Shown here: positions 1 to 11,164 of the stretch, piece by piece
Numbering within the stretch: position 1 is the stretch's first letter
Layout: every line of letters begins with the position of its first letter
NCBI GenBank assembly: GCA_021495925.1
Contig: JAKEKT010000013.1
Span: 1 to 64,000 of the forward strand
Reading direction: 5' to 3'
Origin: Diplodia intermedia
Taxonomy: Eukaryota; Ascomycota; Dothideomycetes; Botryosphaeriales; Botryosphaeriaceae
Length of the DNA stretch: 64,000 nucleotides
The notes under the pieces: generated by a model
Seen by the model: the letters and a program-made list of their open reading frames with translations, nothing else
What the model was told of the DNA's origin: nothing
Database searches by the model: none
Translations under genes and position numbers: made by a program

Positions 1-3000
1 AGTAGTAGTTAACGTTATATTTAGCGCTATTATTTACTATTATAATATACGTCTAGCGACGTCTTCTCGTTCTCTTATCTTTAATAACGTTCGCTTTATT
101 AACGTTCGCGTTTATAACATCTACGCGCGAAGCTCTATTACCGCGTACGGCTTCTAGTATAGGTTTAGTATTATATTAGATAGATAGTAGGCGGCCCTAG
201 CGATCTAGTAAGGCTACGAGGTTCTACTACTACTACTAGTATTATTATTAGACGGATAACTATAATACTAAAGCGAAGTTCTTCTAGTAGTTAAGTTTAG
301 AAGTTCTTATTAAAGATATCGACGTAGATAGATTCTACTTTACGTCTACTTTCTTATTAAAAGACGTAGAGGGTTCTTCTTTAGATATTTAGTAAAGCGT
401 GCGAGAAGTAGAGGCCTAGTTAGTATTAAGATTCTTATTTATATAAGGCCGACGAATAGACTTCTCGTTACTACTTATAAGGTTCTTAGAGTCTAAATAA
501 ATACGCGATATAATCTTATCTAGTTTCTCGTCGGTGTCTATAAGATACTAGACGATATTAGAGTTATTCTAGAAGTATCTAATAGATTCGTTAAAAGTAA
601 CGTCTCTTATATAAATAACCTTCGAATCTAGTAAATACTAGATATAATAGATGTTAGTAAAATTATAGTCTATAAGATAGCTAATAAGAGCACGCTCTTA
701 TAGCTTATTACTACGAGAAATAAGCTTATTAAGCGCGTAGGCCTTATAGTTATAAATACGTAGATAAGCGACGTTAGACTTCTTCGTATAAACTAGTTTA
801 AAAGAAATAATCTAATTATATCGCTTTATAGAGGTTTTATTTAAGATATACGCCGCCGCTTTAAATACTTTAGACTAGAGCGAATTAGATAGATTCGTTA
901 TAACGCGAAGCGCGCGCGCTTTTATAATAAGTAAATACTCTAATCGCTCTATATAGTTGTTTTAAGCTAGCGTATACGATAAGATAATCTTCTAGATAAT
1001 ATCTTATTATTAAAGATTCTTTTTAAATAGATTATTAAATATTCTCTTATTATTAGATTATAGAAAGACGATTCTTCGGTTTAAGCGATTACGAATAAGT
1101 AATAGTATATTTAGTATAATACGATTATACTTATACTTATTTAGATAAGTCTCTATAAATACGTAGTTAGTAGCTACGTACTCTAGATAGATAACCTACT
1201 AGTACTAGTTATATATAGAATTTATCTAAATAAGATCTACTAATACTCTAAAGAATAGTTCGATCGACTTCTTCTTATATCTAGAGAATCGCGTAATTAG
1301 CTAATAAGTCTTACTACGAGCGTAAACGTCGTAGTACGCGGGTATTAGATTCTTAATAAGTACTACTTCTTTAACTATATTCGATAAGGCCTAAATAACG
1401 TTATTATTTATATAGATAAAGATATCGTGCTATTACGAAGAAGATAGATTACGAGTAGTAATACTAGCCGTAATTACTATCGATTATACTTTTATATATT
1501 TAACGAAGAATTAATCTTCTATATAAATAAGATCGTATATAGAGCTATTATTCTTCTTATTATATAAGTAGCGTCTACTTATATTAATATAAACGTTCTT
1601 CTCTTCTATCTTAGTAATAGAGAGAAGGTTTACTATAAATATTAGAATATAGACGGCGTCTCTAAGAGTAATAATCTTTAGCTTCTTACTTCTTTTTATA
1701 TTAATAATAACGTTACTAAACGACTCGATTAGAAGTCTATTATTATTATAGATTATAAAGTTATCTAGGCCGGCGTTTCTCTTCTTCGTATATCGCTTCT
1801 TTATAAAGCGATTATATACGTAATACGTAGATCTAGTATCGATAAGCTAAAAGCGTTCTAAGATAGTAGAACTCTTATATCTAGCGGCGAATAAGATTAG
1901 AAGTTCTTTAATAACGTTTACTATCGTAGCGGCGAATAAAGTAATAGACGTATAATTATTATTATTATACTACTTATCGTCTCTTCTCTTATTCTTATTC
2001 TTATTATTATTATTATACTTCTTATTATACTTATTAATAGCATCTTTAAGTATCTTCTTTAGTAAGAGATTCTTTCTTAACTACTTATTAACTCGCTTCT
2101 AAACCTTCTTATTAGAGGTCTAGTTAGAAGGCTTATTCGATATCTTAGAGTTTAGATATTAATAGATCGCTAGATTTTTATAGTTTCTATCGTAGATATA
2201 CGAGAGTAACTTCTTCTAGTATTAACTATAAAGTAACGTAGAGAAGATATTACGTCTCTTACTTCTTAGAATATCTTATAAGACTATAAGATTAATAGCG
2301 AAGTAGTAACTACGAAAGTTACTTATAACGTTATTAATCGTTATCTTATTATCGCCGCGATAAATCTTCTTAAGAATTATAATACTATACGCTAGATCGT
2401 AATCTCTAAGAGATTATAGAAATATTTAAATATCTCTTACTTCTTAAATATTAAGTAGATTAATCGCTTTAGTCTTTATAATAAAGAACTTCTAGCTTTC
2501 TATTTATTTAAAGATATCGCGATTATAAGAAGACTTAAGAAGATTCTTAAAATTATTTAGAAGAACCTTCTACTACGTTATATTATTAGATTTTATACGC
2601 GTTTAAAGCGCGCGTAGAAGCGTATATAGATAAGAATTACTAAGGCGTTCTAATAGAGATAATAGATGCCTTAATACTAAATTCTTAATAAGCGATAAGA
2701 GGTTATTTATTTTCTTTTCTAGCTATTTATACTTCTTTCTAGCGTACTTATACTTCTTATAATGTTATTCTAGATTCTTCTTATTCTTATCTTCTTATAG
2801 ACGAGACTATTTAGACATCTAAAATTATTTAAAGCGACTCTCTTTAGACGAATTAATATACTAGAAGATCGCCGCCTTCTTCGCTTATAAGTAAATAATA
2901 TATTACTAGCTATTCTAGTCTTCTCTCGTCTTAAGTATTATAACGGGCTTAGACGATATACTACTAGACGATATAGTAAGTAGTACTAAACGATAATTAG

Positions 3001-3330
3001 CCCTACTAAGATTAGTATTACGGCGAACCGTCTCGTTAGATTAAAGAATTAGTAGATTATAGATAAACTAGAGCGTACTAGTAGATAGTACGGCGCTACT
3101 ATAGCGTATAGATAGTATTACGCTAGCTAGAAGCGGCTTCTCTAAATATATAGATCTATAAGTAGATGCTTTAAGCGCTATAGTTAATAAATTAGTATTA
3201 TAAGAGATATTAAGACCTAAAATATAATAACTTTACTTCGCGATCGTATGCCGTCTAGATGCCTTTAGAATAATAATAATAGTATAAATAGTATCTTAAA
3301 AGAATACGCTAGACGATAGAAAGTATCTAC

Positions 3331-3350
3331 TACGCGGCCGGGCTTATAAC
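3331..3350 (-). other. Copia primer-binding site, half-tRNA-iMet type
   Basis: On the minus strand the bases directly after the 5' LTR read GTTATAAGCCCGGCCGCG. Apart from one RIP-type G-to-A change, GTTATAAGCCC is the complement of the anticodon region GGGCUCAUAAC of initiator tRNA-Met. Drosophila copia and yeast Ty5 prime from this internal site instead of the tRNA 3' end. The same bases follow the LTR of copy B at 23001-23020. Confidence 0.6.
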
Positions 3351-3498
3351 TATTAGAATTTAAATAAATAAGAATATATTTATATATCTATTAGAGATAA
3401 AATATAAGAAGCGATAGAGAACTACTTTAAAAGTCGCTTATATACTCTACTTCTTACTAACTAAGCTATCTACTACTATAAACGCTTATATTCTAATA
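3351..3498 (-). repeat. Copia LTR (5' LTR of copy A)
   Basis: This is a 148-bp direct repeat, also present at 8471-8618 and 23021-23168 with exactly the same length. Its ends are the short inverted repeat TATTAGAAT/ATTCTAATA. The right-hand copy still ends ATTCTAACA, so the original ends were TGTTAGAAT...ATTCTAACA, a standard TG...CA LTR. Confidence 0.88.
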
Positions 3499-4165
3499 CT
3501 TCTTTAATATAGACTATACTTTCTTAAGAGAAAACTTCTATTAATAGATACTAAGATAAGCTAAGCTTATATTTTAACTAACTTAAATAAGTTATCGCTA
3601 AGTTAAAAAGAGTGCTAGTTAATCGCTTATATATATAATTCTTTTATATGTAACGTATACTAGGTTATTATAAGCCTTATTCGAGTAATAAAGAATAATT
3701 ATCGTTTCTTTATTCGAATCCATCTACGTCCTCCTCTACGCCGATAAAAGTCATTTATAAAAACTACCTTAGTTTCTATAGGCGCGAGACGAAGGGTCGT
3801 TGAATAGTGCCGCCTTATAAGTTATCTACGTTCATAAAACGCCCGGCAAATAGTCCTTAGGAAGAGTTTCTATTCACGTTAAATTAATCACGCTCGTCGA
3901 TACGTACCATCTATTACTATTATACACTTCGTGGTTGCATCTGCCCCGTGAATAGCTACAGTAAAACCTAATGCGTCCCTGCTATCATCCGCGGAGTCGA
4001 GTAATAACGCATATAATAGATAGGCTACGGAATGCCTGCCGGGTTATCGCAAAATTACCCGGACTGAGCACGAGGCCGTCCGGCGTGTCGTAGTGATAAC
4101 TAGGAACGTAGAGAGGGACAAAGGTTCGTGCTAAGGCTTTAGCAGGATGTAGCTCTTAAGACGAT
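3499..4165. other. AT-rich, partly RIP-mutated boundary, no gene
   Basis: The sequence up to about 3760 has the same CpA-poor, TpA-rich character as the transposon. It then grades into ordinary base composition by about 4160. I see no coding segment. The bases 3499-3503 (CTTCT) would be one side of the copy A target duplication, but the other side is outside the window. Confidence 0.6.
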
Positions 4166-4269
4166 ATGGGCTTTAAAGGTCTCCGAAGGTGCTGCAGATG
4201 TCTGTTCATCTGCTCCCATCCGATCTTAGCTCATCCAACTCAGCCCAGCCCAGCCAGTCCCCGGGTACC

Positions 4270-4663
4270 ATGTCCGACACGTCCGAATACGACGACGACG
4301 ACGACGACTCAATCATCCGCACGCCTTCCACACCCCCAGAAAGCGCCACCGCCGCCGCCGCCGCCATCGAGCCCAAGCACGAAGACTTCGCTGATTTCGG
4401 CGCGTCATCGATGACGATGACGCCCAACCCCGGCCACACGTTTCATGATCAAGTCCGTCTCGTACGGCGGGACAGTCATCGCGCTGCGCCAAGGCAGCAC
4501 TGTACTGGCCGACCTCCCGCTCGGTAGTGGCGGTTGTCGCGAGTCGCGTTGGGTGTGTGCGAAGACGCTGCTGGAGATGGGTGGCGGGGCTGGGCTGGGC
4601 TTCCGCAATGCCGTGTCCGGGAAGTTGCTGGGCTGCGATAGACTCGCAGCCGTTCTGACACGA
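4270..4663 (+). pseudogene. decayed fungal conserved gene of unknown function (frameshifted, truncated)
   Basis: An ATG at 4270 opens a segment starting MSDTSEYDDDDDDSIIRTPS, a Ser/Asp-rich start I recognise from a fungal family whose proteins carry a short beta-rich domain. The reading frame then breaks at about 4443: after GHTF one extra C shifts the frame, and the continuation MIKSVSYGGTVIALRQGS...LGFRNAVSGKLLGCD runs in the next frame to a stop at 4663. Family members continue well past this point, so the gene appears both frameshifted and truncated. It lies about 770 bp from the RIP-mutated Copia LTR, so leakage of RIP or local decay is plausible. Function is unknown. A single-base assembly error cannot be excluded for the shift, but it would not explain the short C-terminus. 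Confidence 0.45.
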
Positions 4664-6145
4664 TAACCCAGAATCCTGGTACAGGCAGTCCGCTCATGCG
4701 TGTGCTCAGCCTGTTGGCCTCCATACGTAAGGCTTGGGACGATGCACTCGACTTCACCCTTGCACATGGCCCCTGTAGTCAGTACGCCTCGCATGCCTCT
4801 AGCTACATGGCCAGCGTAAGGATGAAACACTGTGTCCTACCGGCATGTCGTGGGCTGCTGCGTCGTCCACAGCTCCGCCAAAGAAATATCAAACTTGGCT
4901 TATCCGATAGAGAAGCTCACCGGTGTGTCACTAAAATCACACAGTGTATTGTTAGGCTGCAGCCATTTTTCTCGTTGCCTACTCCCACTTCTAAGACCTG
5001 TGGCCCCCAATCGCTTGAACGAGCTCTGTCCCTAGCGTATCAGCCCTATCAGCGATTTTGTCACAGACGAGGCTGTGCTTTGGGCTCCAAGAAATTAAAC
5101 GCGGCCCGGCCTGTTACCACCAACTCAAGCCCACCCAATGATATATCCCACCCAAATTGATCCGTACACGTGTCAGAGTACGCTAGACCTGTGTCACATG
5201 AAGAGGAAAAATGAGGCTACCAAGCAGCGGGCACAGTGGACACATGCTGTGCTCGAAGAGGTAATGTGCCAAGAGCTGAAAGGCGGCTTTTTCCGTTATA
5301 AGCAGCAAAAACTCCGTTTCAGGCAGCAAGTGCACCGCACATGCACATGCGTAGTGAGTCGACCAAGCTTTTCTGGAATTTTGGTGGCTTCTAATTGGCG
5401 TCCGCAATGCCATTGGGTGGGTTTACGCCCCCTCCGTTCGGCAATCACATGCCAAATGTCATCCAGAGAATCACCTCCTTATCTGCCACGACAAATGTGC
5501 GCTACGTACGACTACTTTCGCGAATCCTCCATTGAACCAACGGGGATTGCTGACACCATCCGCGTGAGCGATCGCACAGCTTCTACTGAATCCGCCCCTG
5601 GAAGTATCTCCAACTCATTGGCTAGCTAATTCGTTTCAGCGAATCCCTCCTCATTTCACCTTACAGAGTATGTCGCACCATGCATTACCCCGCTCTTAGC
5701 TACGCGTTCTCCGTGAATCACGCACTCAGTCAAATCCGACCACCTATCCTTTTGTCAGCCACGCCACTCATTCCACCGACCACAACGAGCAGAGTAGCTC
5801 GCGGGGGTTTCCCAGTAGAAGTCATACGATTTGTTTGCTTCGACAGATATTACATCACCTGCGTCAGCACATCCGAGAACAGTCCATCTGACGTGACCCA
5901 ATGATTATGACTACATGCGTTACAAGTACTGTCATTGCTTCCTAGCCTGGCGTTGTCGGGTTCCACCTGCTGAACAAATTACGCAAGGCTGAGGTTTCAG
6001 CTGGTCGCTTCTGATCCACGCGTGAGAGATGCAGTGTACCGTTGTGCTGGGATGCATTTCTCAGGTCTGATGCTAGCCTATCACCGATTTTTGCCTTTGG
6101 CTTTTTCTCATTCGATATTCGAATCTCCAAATCCCTTCATGCGGT
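4664..6145. other. intergenic, no supported gene
   Basis: Several short open frames occur on both strands, but none shows a recognisable domain, signal peptide or intron-linked continuation. Base composition is ordinary. Confidence 0.5.
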
Positions 6146-6149
6146 GCAC

Positions 6150-6156
6150 TTATAAA
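6150..6156 (+). promoter_or_regulatory. TATA-like box of the 6227 gene
   Basis: TTATAAAA lies about 70 bases upstream of the ATG at 6227. This supports 6227 as the start in preference to the non-ATG codon further upstream. Confidence 0.4.
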
Positions 6157-6226
6157 ACATAGCAGCTGGGCTGTCTTGGGTGTGCATATATCAACTTTTC
6201 GTGTGTCTGCCACCCGCCTGGTTTCG

Positions 6227-8086
6227 ATGGCCATGAGCACGTCTGCAACCACCCGTTCAGTAAGTGCAGACAGGATGTATAACTGTAATAATCTGACCGA
6301 CTCGCCTCAGGCCACCTTTCCAGGGTATCTGCCATGGAATGATCAACCTACAGCGCGCCGCACGGAAGTCGAAAACTTTGAGTACGCTTCTTCGACAACT
6401 CATAAAGGTCTATGGAATTTCTTGTCCCACCATTGGACGGCTTCAATTTCACCACTCGTTGGATTGGCATGCATCTTCAGCGTCTACGGCTTTACAGCTT
6501 GGCTCAGCAACCAAAGATTTGATTGTCCTACCTGGGCCTTGGATTGCGACGTCAATGGAGGAGTCAAAAATATAGAGCCACATCTCGGGCTGGTGCAAGG
6601 CGTGGTGACAACAATCTTCAACATTGGAATGGCTTCCATGGTATACACGGCATGCACTTTGAGTGAAGCAGCTGCATGGCCAATCCTACGGCAACAACCA
6701 TACGCTTTGAACGAATTCGAAAATTTCCTCCGAGCAAGCCGTGGATCTCTGGCCTCGCTGCCCGGTGCTTATCGATCTACCCGAAGTTTCAGTGCAGCTT
6801 TAATCGTATTGTCCCTTACGACGGTCTTGTTTACACCTCTATCCGGTTCTACTCTTGTTGGATATGCCTATAATCGAGTCAACATTTCGACCCACTACAA
6901 GTACGAATACTGGGCTGGGGGCGGGGTTGGATTCCGATTCAATCAAGCCAGCCCCCCGCGTGACCGACCTTACTCTATCGGTATCGCTACCAGTTTTTAC
7001 TCTTCCTGGACGAAGCGTCTCACTGAGGAGCCTTTGCCCGAACTTCGGGGGTTCGTATTAGACCGTAACAACCTGTCTCGTATCGGAAACTTTTCTGTCA
7101 ATACCGTTGGAACATCAATTGACATGAACTGCTCCGGCCATGCCGTGGACGTTCTGGATATAAGCGACGATGGTTATTTCATCCAATTGTGGGCTTTGGG
7201 CAACGGTACCACGAAACAGAGAGCGAAAATCAGGGTTAGGGTGCAACCAGTTTTGACGACTTGGGTGAATGATATCCAAGACATTGGTGAAGCTGGCAGC
7301 GTAGTAACACTTGTTTTCGCCGTCATCAACGGTACAATCGAGGGTGGCCATTACACCAACTTCACCGGAGCTTGGAGAGGTGGACATGCTGCAAAGGGCA
7401 TCTCGGCAGTCGCATGCCGAGTTGAAGTTAACCTCATTGACGCAATGGCTAGCTCTGGGGCAGGTGGTGCCAACAGAACTACGATATCGACTCTGCAAAG
7501 CCTACACCCTCCGCCCCTCGGTAACGGAACCCTACATGATATAGCTGCCTGGATCGGTATTGCCCCTACCGTGATCGGGGACAGCACCTTTGGAGCCCAA
7601 CCAATGTTCGAGAGAACGGAGATTACAAACTTACCTACGGTTGAAACAACGTGGAGCGACGACAAGAGCCCCCACTGGACTATTCCAGAGCTAAAGTATT
7701 TTGTGAACGTTACTGCAGGAGCTGTTCTGATCGGGATCGCCAACGAGTTTAAGACGCACACCGTAGAGGTTCTATGCAAGCAGTTTTCGGCCCGGCTTGA
7801 CGAGAAGAGGACATGGGTACTACTTATTCCACCGGCAGTAGTGCTAACCTTGACCCTTCTCCTTGCGTGGTGGAACTCGCAAGCTCATCGTCGCCTGAAC
7901 CTACCTACAATGAGATCGGGTAACATCGGTGAGCTTATCAGGAGCTCACAAACGACCCATATTAGAGATGCTGTGGCTCTTGACCTACGCGATCCGTCAA
8001 GACCATCCGGACTTGGAAATACGCGGGTGCGGTACAACATTGCGACACCCCAAGGGACCTACGGCTTTGTCAATCCAAGTGCTTGA
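6227..8086 (+). CDS. fungal membrane protein with large N-glycosylated outer domain, unknown function
   Basis: The frame from the ATG at 6227 gives 619 residues. A 51-base segment at 6260-6310 looks like an in-frame intron (GTAAGT...CTGAC...CAG), and removing it gives 602 residues. Four hydrophobic stretches are visible: SPLVGLACIFSVYGFTAWL; GVVTTIFNIGMASMVYTACT; SAALIVLSLTTVLFTPLSG; and near the C-terminus VLLIPPAVVLTLTLLLAWW. About 300 residues between the third and fourth carry many NxS/T sequons (NIS, NLS, NFS, NGT, NFT), so this part is probably extracytoplasmic. The layout and the ASRGS motif resemble the fungal DUF3176-type family, but I would not assign it firmly. The gene ends about 380 bp from the nested transposon and appears intact. 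Confidence 0.75.
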   Translation: MAMSTSATTRSVSADRMYNCNNLTDSPQATFPGYLPWNDQPTARRTEVENFEYASSTTHKGLWNFLSHHWTASISPLVGLACIFSVYGFTAWLSNQRFDCPTWALDCDVNGGVKNIEPHLGLVQGVVTTIFNIGMASMVYTACTLSEAAAWPILRQQPYALNEFENFLRASRGSLASLPGAYRSTRSFSAALIVLSLTTVLFTPLSGSTLVGYAYNRVNISTHYKYEYWAGGGVGFRFNQASPPRDRPYSIGIATSFYSSWTKRLTEEPLPELRGFVLDRNNLSRIGNFSVNTVGTSIDMNCSGHAVDVLDISDDGYFIQLWALGNGTTKQRAKIRVRVQPVLTTWVNDIQDIGEAGSVVTLVFAVINGTIEGGHYTNFTGAWRGGHAAKGISAVACRVEVNLIDAMASSGAGGANRTTISTLQSLHPPPLGNGTLHDIAAWIGIAPTVIGDSTFGAQPMFERTEITNLPTVETTWSDDKSPHWTIPELKYFVNVTAGAVLIGIANEFKTHTVEVLCKQFSARLDEKRTWVLLIPPAVVLTLTLLLAWWNSQAHRRLNLPTMRSGNIGELIRSSQTTHIRDAVALDLRDPSRPSGLGNTRVRYNIATPQGTYGFVNPSA

Positions 8087-8465
8087 CCGGACCGAAGAGA
8101 ATTAAGGTAAAGGGCTGTAGCAGCGACGGCGCGGGCCTTGAACAACACATCCCAACTCTTGGGCATGCTCGTCAACAGCACAGGTGGCAGTCAGTGTCTA
8201 CAATTTCCAGGCATGACTCGAGGGCTGGCTATTGAGCCGCAGGAGAAGAAGTGGAAGTGAGAGAGTGACATGATAAACTATAAGAATTCTAAATAGACTT
8301 ATTAATCACTTTGAAGCCATTAAAAGCACTATCTCTTTTTTAATATCTTTTCTTCGCTAACTCTCTATACTTATTTCGATAATAGTATTTAAACTCTTAT
8401 TTACTTCTATGCTTATTTCTTTTCTTAAGTTTATTTCTTAATTCGGATGTAAGAAGGTTCCACTT
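8087..8465. other. 3' flank grading into AT-rich DNA
   Basis: Ordinary sequence to about 8270, then AT-rich to the Copia target duplication at 8466. No coding feature. Before the Copia insertion, this DNA was directly joined to what is now 23174 onward. Confidence 0.55.
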
Positions 8466-8470
8466 AAAAT

Positions 8471-8618
8471 TATTAGAATTTAAATAAATAAGAATGTATT
8501 TATATATCTATTAGAGATAAGATATAAGAAGCGATAGAGAGCTATCTCGAGGATCGCTTATATACTCTACTTCTTACTAACTAAGCTATCTACTACTATA
8601 AACGCTTATATTCTAATA
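8471..8618 (-). repeat. Copia copy B 3' LTR
   Basis: 148-bp LTR starting TATTAGAATT and ending ATTCTAATA. It is preceded by the target duplication AAAAT. Confidence 0.9.
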
Positions 8619-9129
8619 TATCTTCTTCGCGCCTTATCTAATAGAAAAGTACGCGACACTAGCCATAGTATTTAAGTAGTAAAATAGAAGATATATAAAA
8701 TAATTAAGAGTTAAACTCGTAAATAGTAAAAAGAAAGAAAAGATAGTATTAAAGTCTTCTATAAGAACTAATAATAGTATTAAAGACTTTTATAAGAGTA
8801 GAAATCGAACTTACTCTCTAATTACTAGATATAGTAGTAGGGCGCCTTACTATCTAGCGATAGTAGTATATACGTAGTTAGTATAAAATAAATATTACTA
8901 TACTAGTAATTCTCGTAATTAGATAAAAGAGAAGTTACGAAGTTAACTAATAAAGTACTAGTAAGCGAGTTTATATAGCTAGTTACTCGATTAAGAAGCT
9001 AGTATTAAGAAAGAAATAAGTAAATAAATATATATATAATTATTACGTAATTATAATTCGCGATAATAGAAATAAAAGTATAAAATTAAATACGAAAGAT
9101 AATATAATCTAGATATTAATACGCTCGTT

Positions 9130-9588
9130 ATTTTTTAAGAGAAACGAGCTCTAAGTAACGAATAAACGTCTAATACTTTTACTTAGATAATATCTTCGTT
9201 AATTCGTTCGCTACTATATCTATAGTAGGCGTCTATCTAAAGTAAACGTTATCGGCCTATACTTTCTAGCGAAGCTAGTAATAGTAAATATTAATATAGC
9301 GAAGCTTAGTATTAAGTTTTATAGCGTTCTATTTTATTAGAAGAAGTATCTACTTATTATCGTATTAAACATTAATATAGTATCTAGAGTCGAAGAAGAT
9401 ATCTTTAAAGAACTATTTCTACTAGTAGTATTACTTTATTATTTTAGAGAGGGCTAGTAGCTCTACTTTCGTAGAAGAGATAGTAACGATAGATTATTTA
9501 GACGCTTTTTAATTTATAGAAGCATCGAATAGAATTATTATTAAGCTCTAATAGCTACGTTTAGTAGTAACGTTACTAGCTATAATAA
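9130..9588 (-). pseudogene. Copia RNase H, distal part (RIP-dead)
   Basis: The minus translation shows the Copia RNase H C-terminal pattern with RIP stops: FDASIN, then TVTISSTKVELLALS (family TVTxSSTEAELLALS), a DN in the place of the family DNQ, LRYINI, TPTIDIVANELTKILSK (family TPTxDMVADGLTKxLS), and a C-terminal LELVSLKK. The N-terminal part of the same domain is at 18137-18200, on the far side of the Gypsy insertion. This places the Gypsy insertion inside RNase H. Confidence 0.85.
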
Positions 9589-10352
9589 TAGGCTTCTTTT
9601 ACTAAGCTTCGAAGTCGCTTAGTAGATAGATTAAATCGAAGGGTTTATCTTAGAGAGATAAGAGGTAAATAATAATAATTAAATAAGAAGATATTACGTA
9701 ATTATATAATATATAGTAAGCCGGTTATCTTTAAATTAATAGGGTTTAAATTAGAACTTTAAGTTAACTACGAAGAGTTAAGAAGCTAGCTAAGAAAGTA
9801 TATTTATATATAAGTAGAAAAGCTAGTTATAATCTAAATCTAACTCTTATAAATTTAAGAATTATAGATTTTAAGGCTTAGATCTATATAAATCTAAGTA
9901 GGTCTATTACGTAGTCTTAGCGCTTTAGATAACTTTTAAAATTTCGACTTTTAAACTTCGTCGCTACTAAGCGAACGTAACTACTATCTTACTTACGTTT
10001 ATATCTCTACGTCTATTTTCTACTTTCTAGATCTCGTATTTTTTATAGAACTATAATTTAACTAGATTATCGAGTTTCTATAGTTCGGCTTTCTCTATAG
10101 ACTTTCTATTACGTATAGTCTTCTACTCTTTCTAGATTTCTTATAGGCGTTCTTTCTATACGGGCTTTAGCTACTATCTAAGCTTAGTCTTATAGACGCT
10201 AAGTTCTCTTACGCTCGTTCTTTTCGTATAGAATTTCTAACCGTGTAACTCTATCGCTCGTAAGACTCGTTAGCCTCTACGATACTTTCTTTCGTATAAG
10301 CTTTTAGTTCTTAGAGTTATAAAGCCCTTATATTCTAAGATTCGTAATACTA
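9589..10352 (-). repeat. Gypsy 3' LTR
   Basis: 764-bp direct repeat of 17373-18136. On the minus strand it begins TAGTATTACG (probably TGGTATTACG before RIP) directly after the polypurine tract AGGGGG at 10353-10358. Confidence 0.88.
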
Positions 10353-11164
10353 CCCCCTATCTTAAGAATCTTTAACTTAAAGATTTATTATTTATATATA
10401 TCTTTTATTATTCTAGCGGTTTTCTCTTTTCTCGTAAGTTCTTTTTCTACTATATCTTCTACTAATTTTCGTAAACGTAAGCGTTCTATTTAGCGGGCTA
10501 AATATCTTATTCTAGAAGACGAGATTAATTATAATAATATTAAAATATCGCTTTCTTACTTCTCTTATCTTCTTATAAACTTTAAGAAGAATAAGAAGAA
10601 CTCTTCTTTTATTTCTTATCTAATAGATAAGATATATTCTTATTACGATAAGTATACTCGTTAAGGTAAAGCGTTCTATAATGCTAGTAGTTTAGATAAT
10701 TCGAACTATATATTATTTACTAAGTATAGTATATTCGAGCTAACGTGTTTTCTAGTCTTACGCCTTCGTTAGACTTTATTAAAGACTAATTAGATCGAGA
10801 AAAAAGCTCGTTAAGAGCTTCGTACTTCTATAGTACGTCTAGATCGCACTAAAAAATAGAGGTCTTTTCTTTATTATTAGACCGCTTTAATACTTTCTTC
10901 TAAGACGATATTAGTAGAAAAGTTAAAAGAGTTAAATCGATTAGAGACGAGTTCTAGGCCCGCTATTAATTCTAAAAATACTAAGAAGAAGTAGTCGCTA
11001 AAGCGTTTATATAGCGAGTTCTTAGCTAATATTAATATAGGTTCTACTAGTTCTTTAAGTTCTACTACGCCGCCGAAGTCGTTTAAGCCGGTTAATCGAG
11101 TACGAGCTACGTCTTCGTTCGATTTCGAGGTCTTTCTCTCGAGCGAGGTACTAATATGGGGCGT

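Larger units (their letters stand above)
1..3498 (-). mobile_element. Ty1/Copia LTR retrotransposon, copy A (RIP-mutated, cut by window start)
   Basis: This stretch matches 19670-23168 along its whole length, and the differences are almost all C/T and G/A transitions. It reads on the minus strand, with its 5' LTR at 3351-3498 and the interior running left off the window. Translating minus around 550-760 gives a degraded Copia integrase C-terminal region: RALISYLIDYNFTNIYYI, then a segment resembling RDVTFNES, as in the family pattern GYDSTNI...RDVTF. Stop codons stand where Gln or Trp would be expected, as RIP would leave them. No intact reading frame remains, so the element is dead. The 3' half and 3' LTR would lie outside the window. 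Confidence 0.9.
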
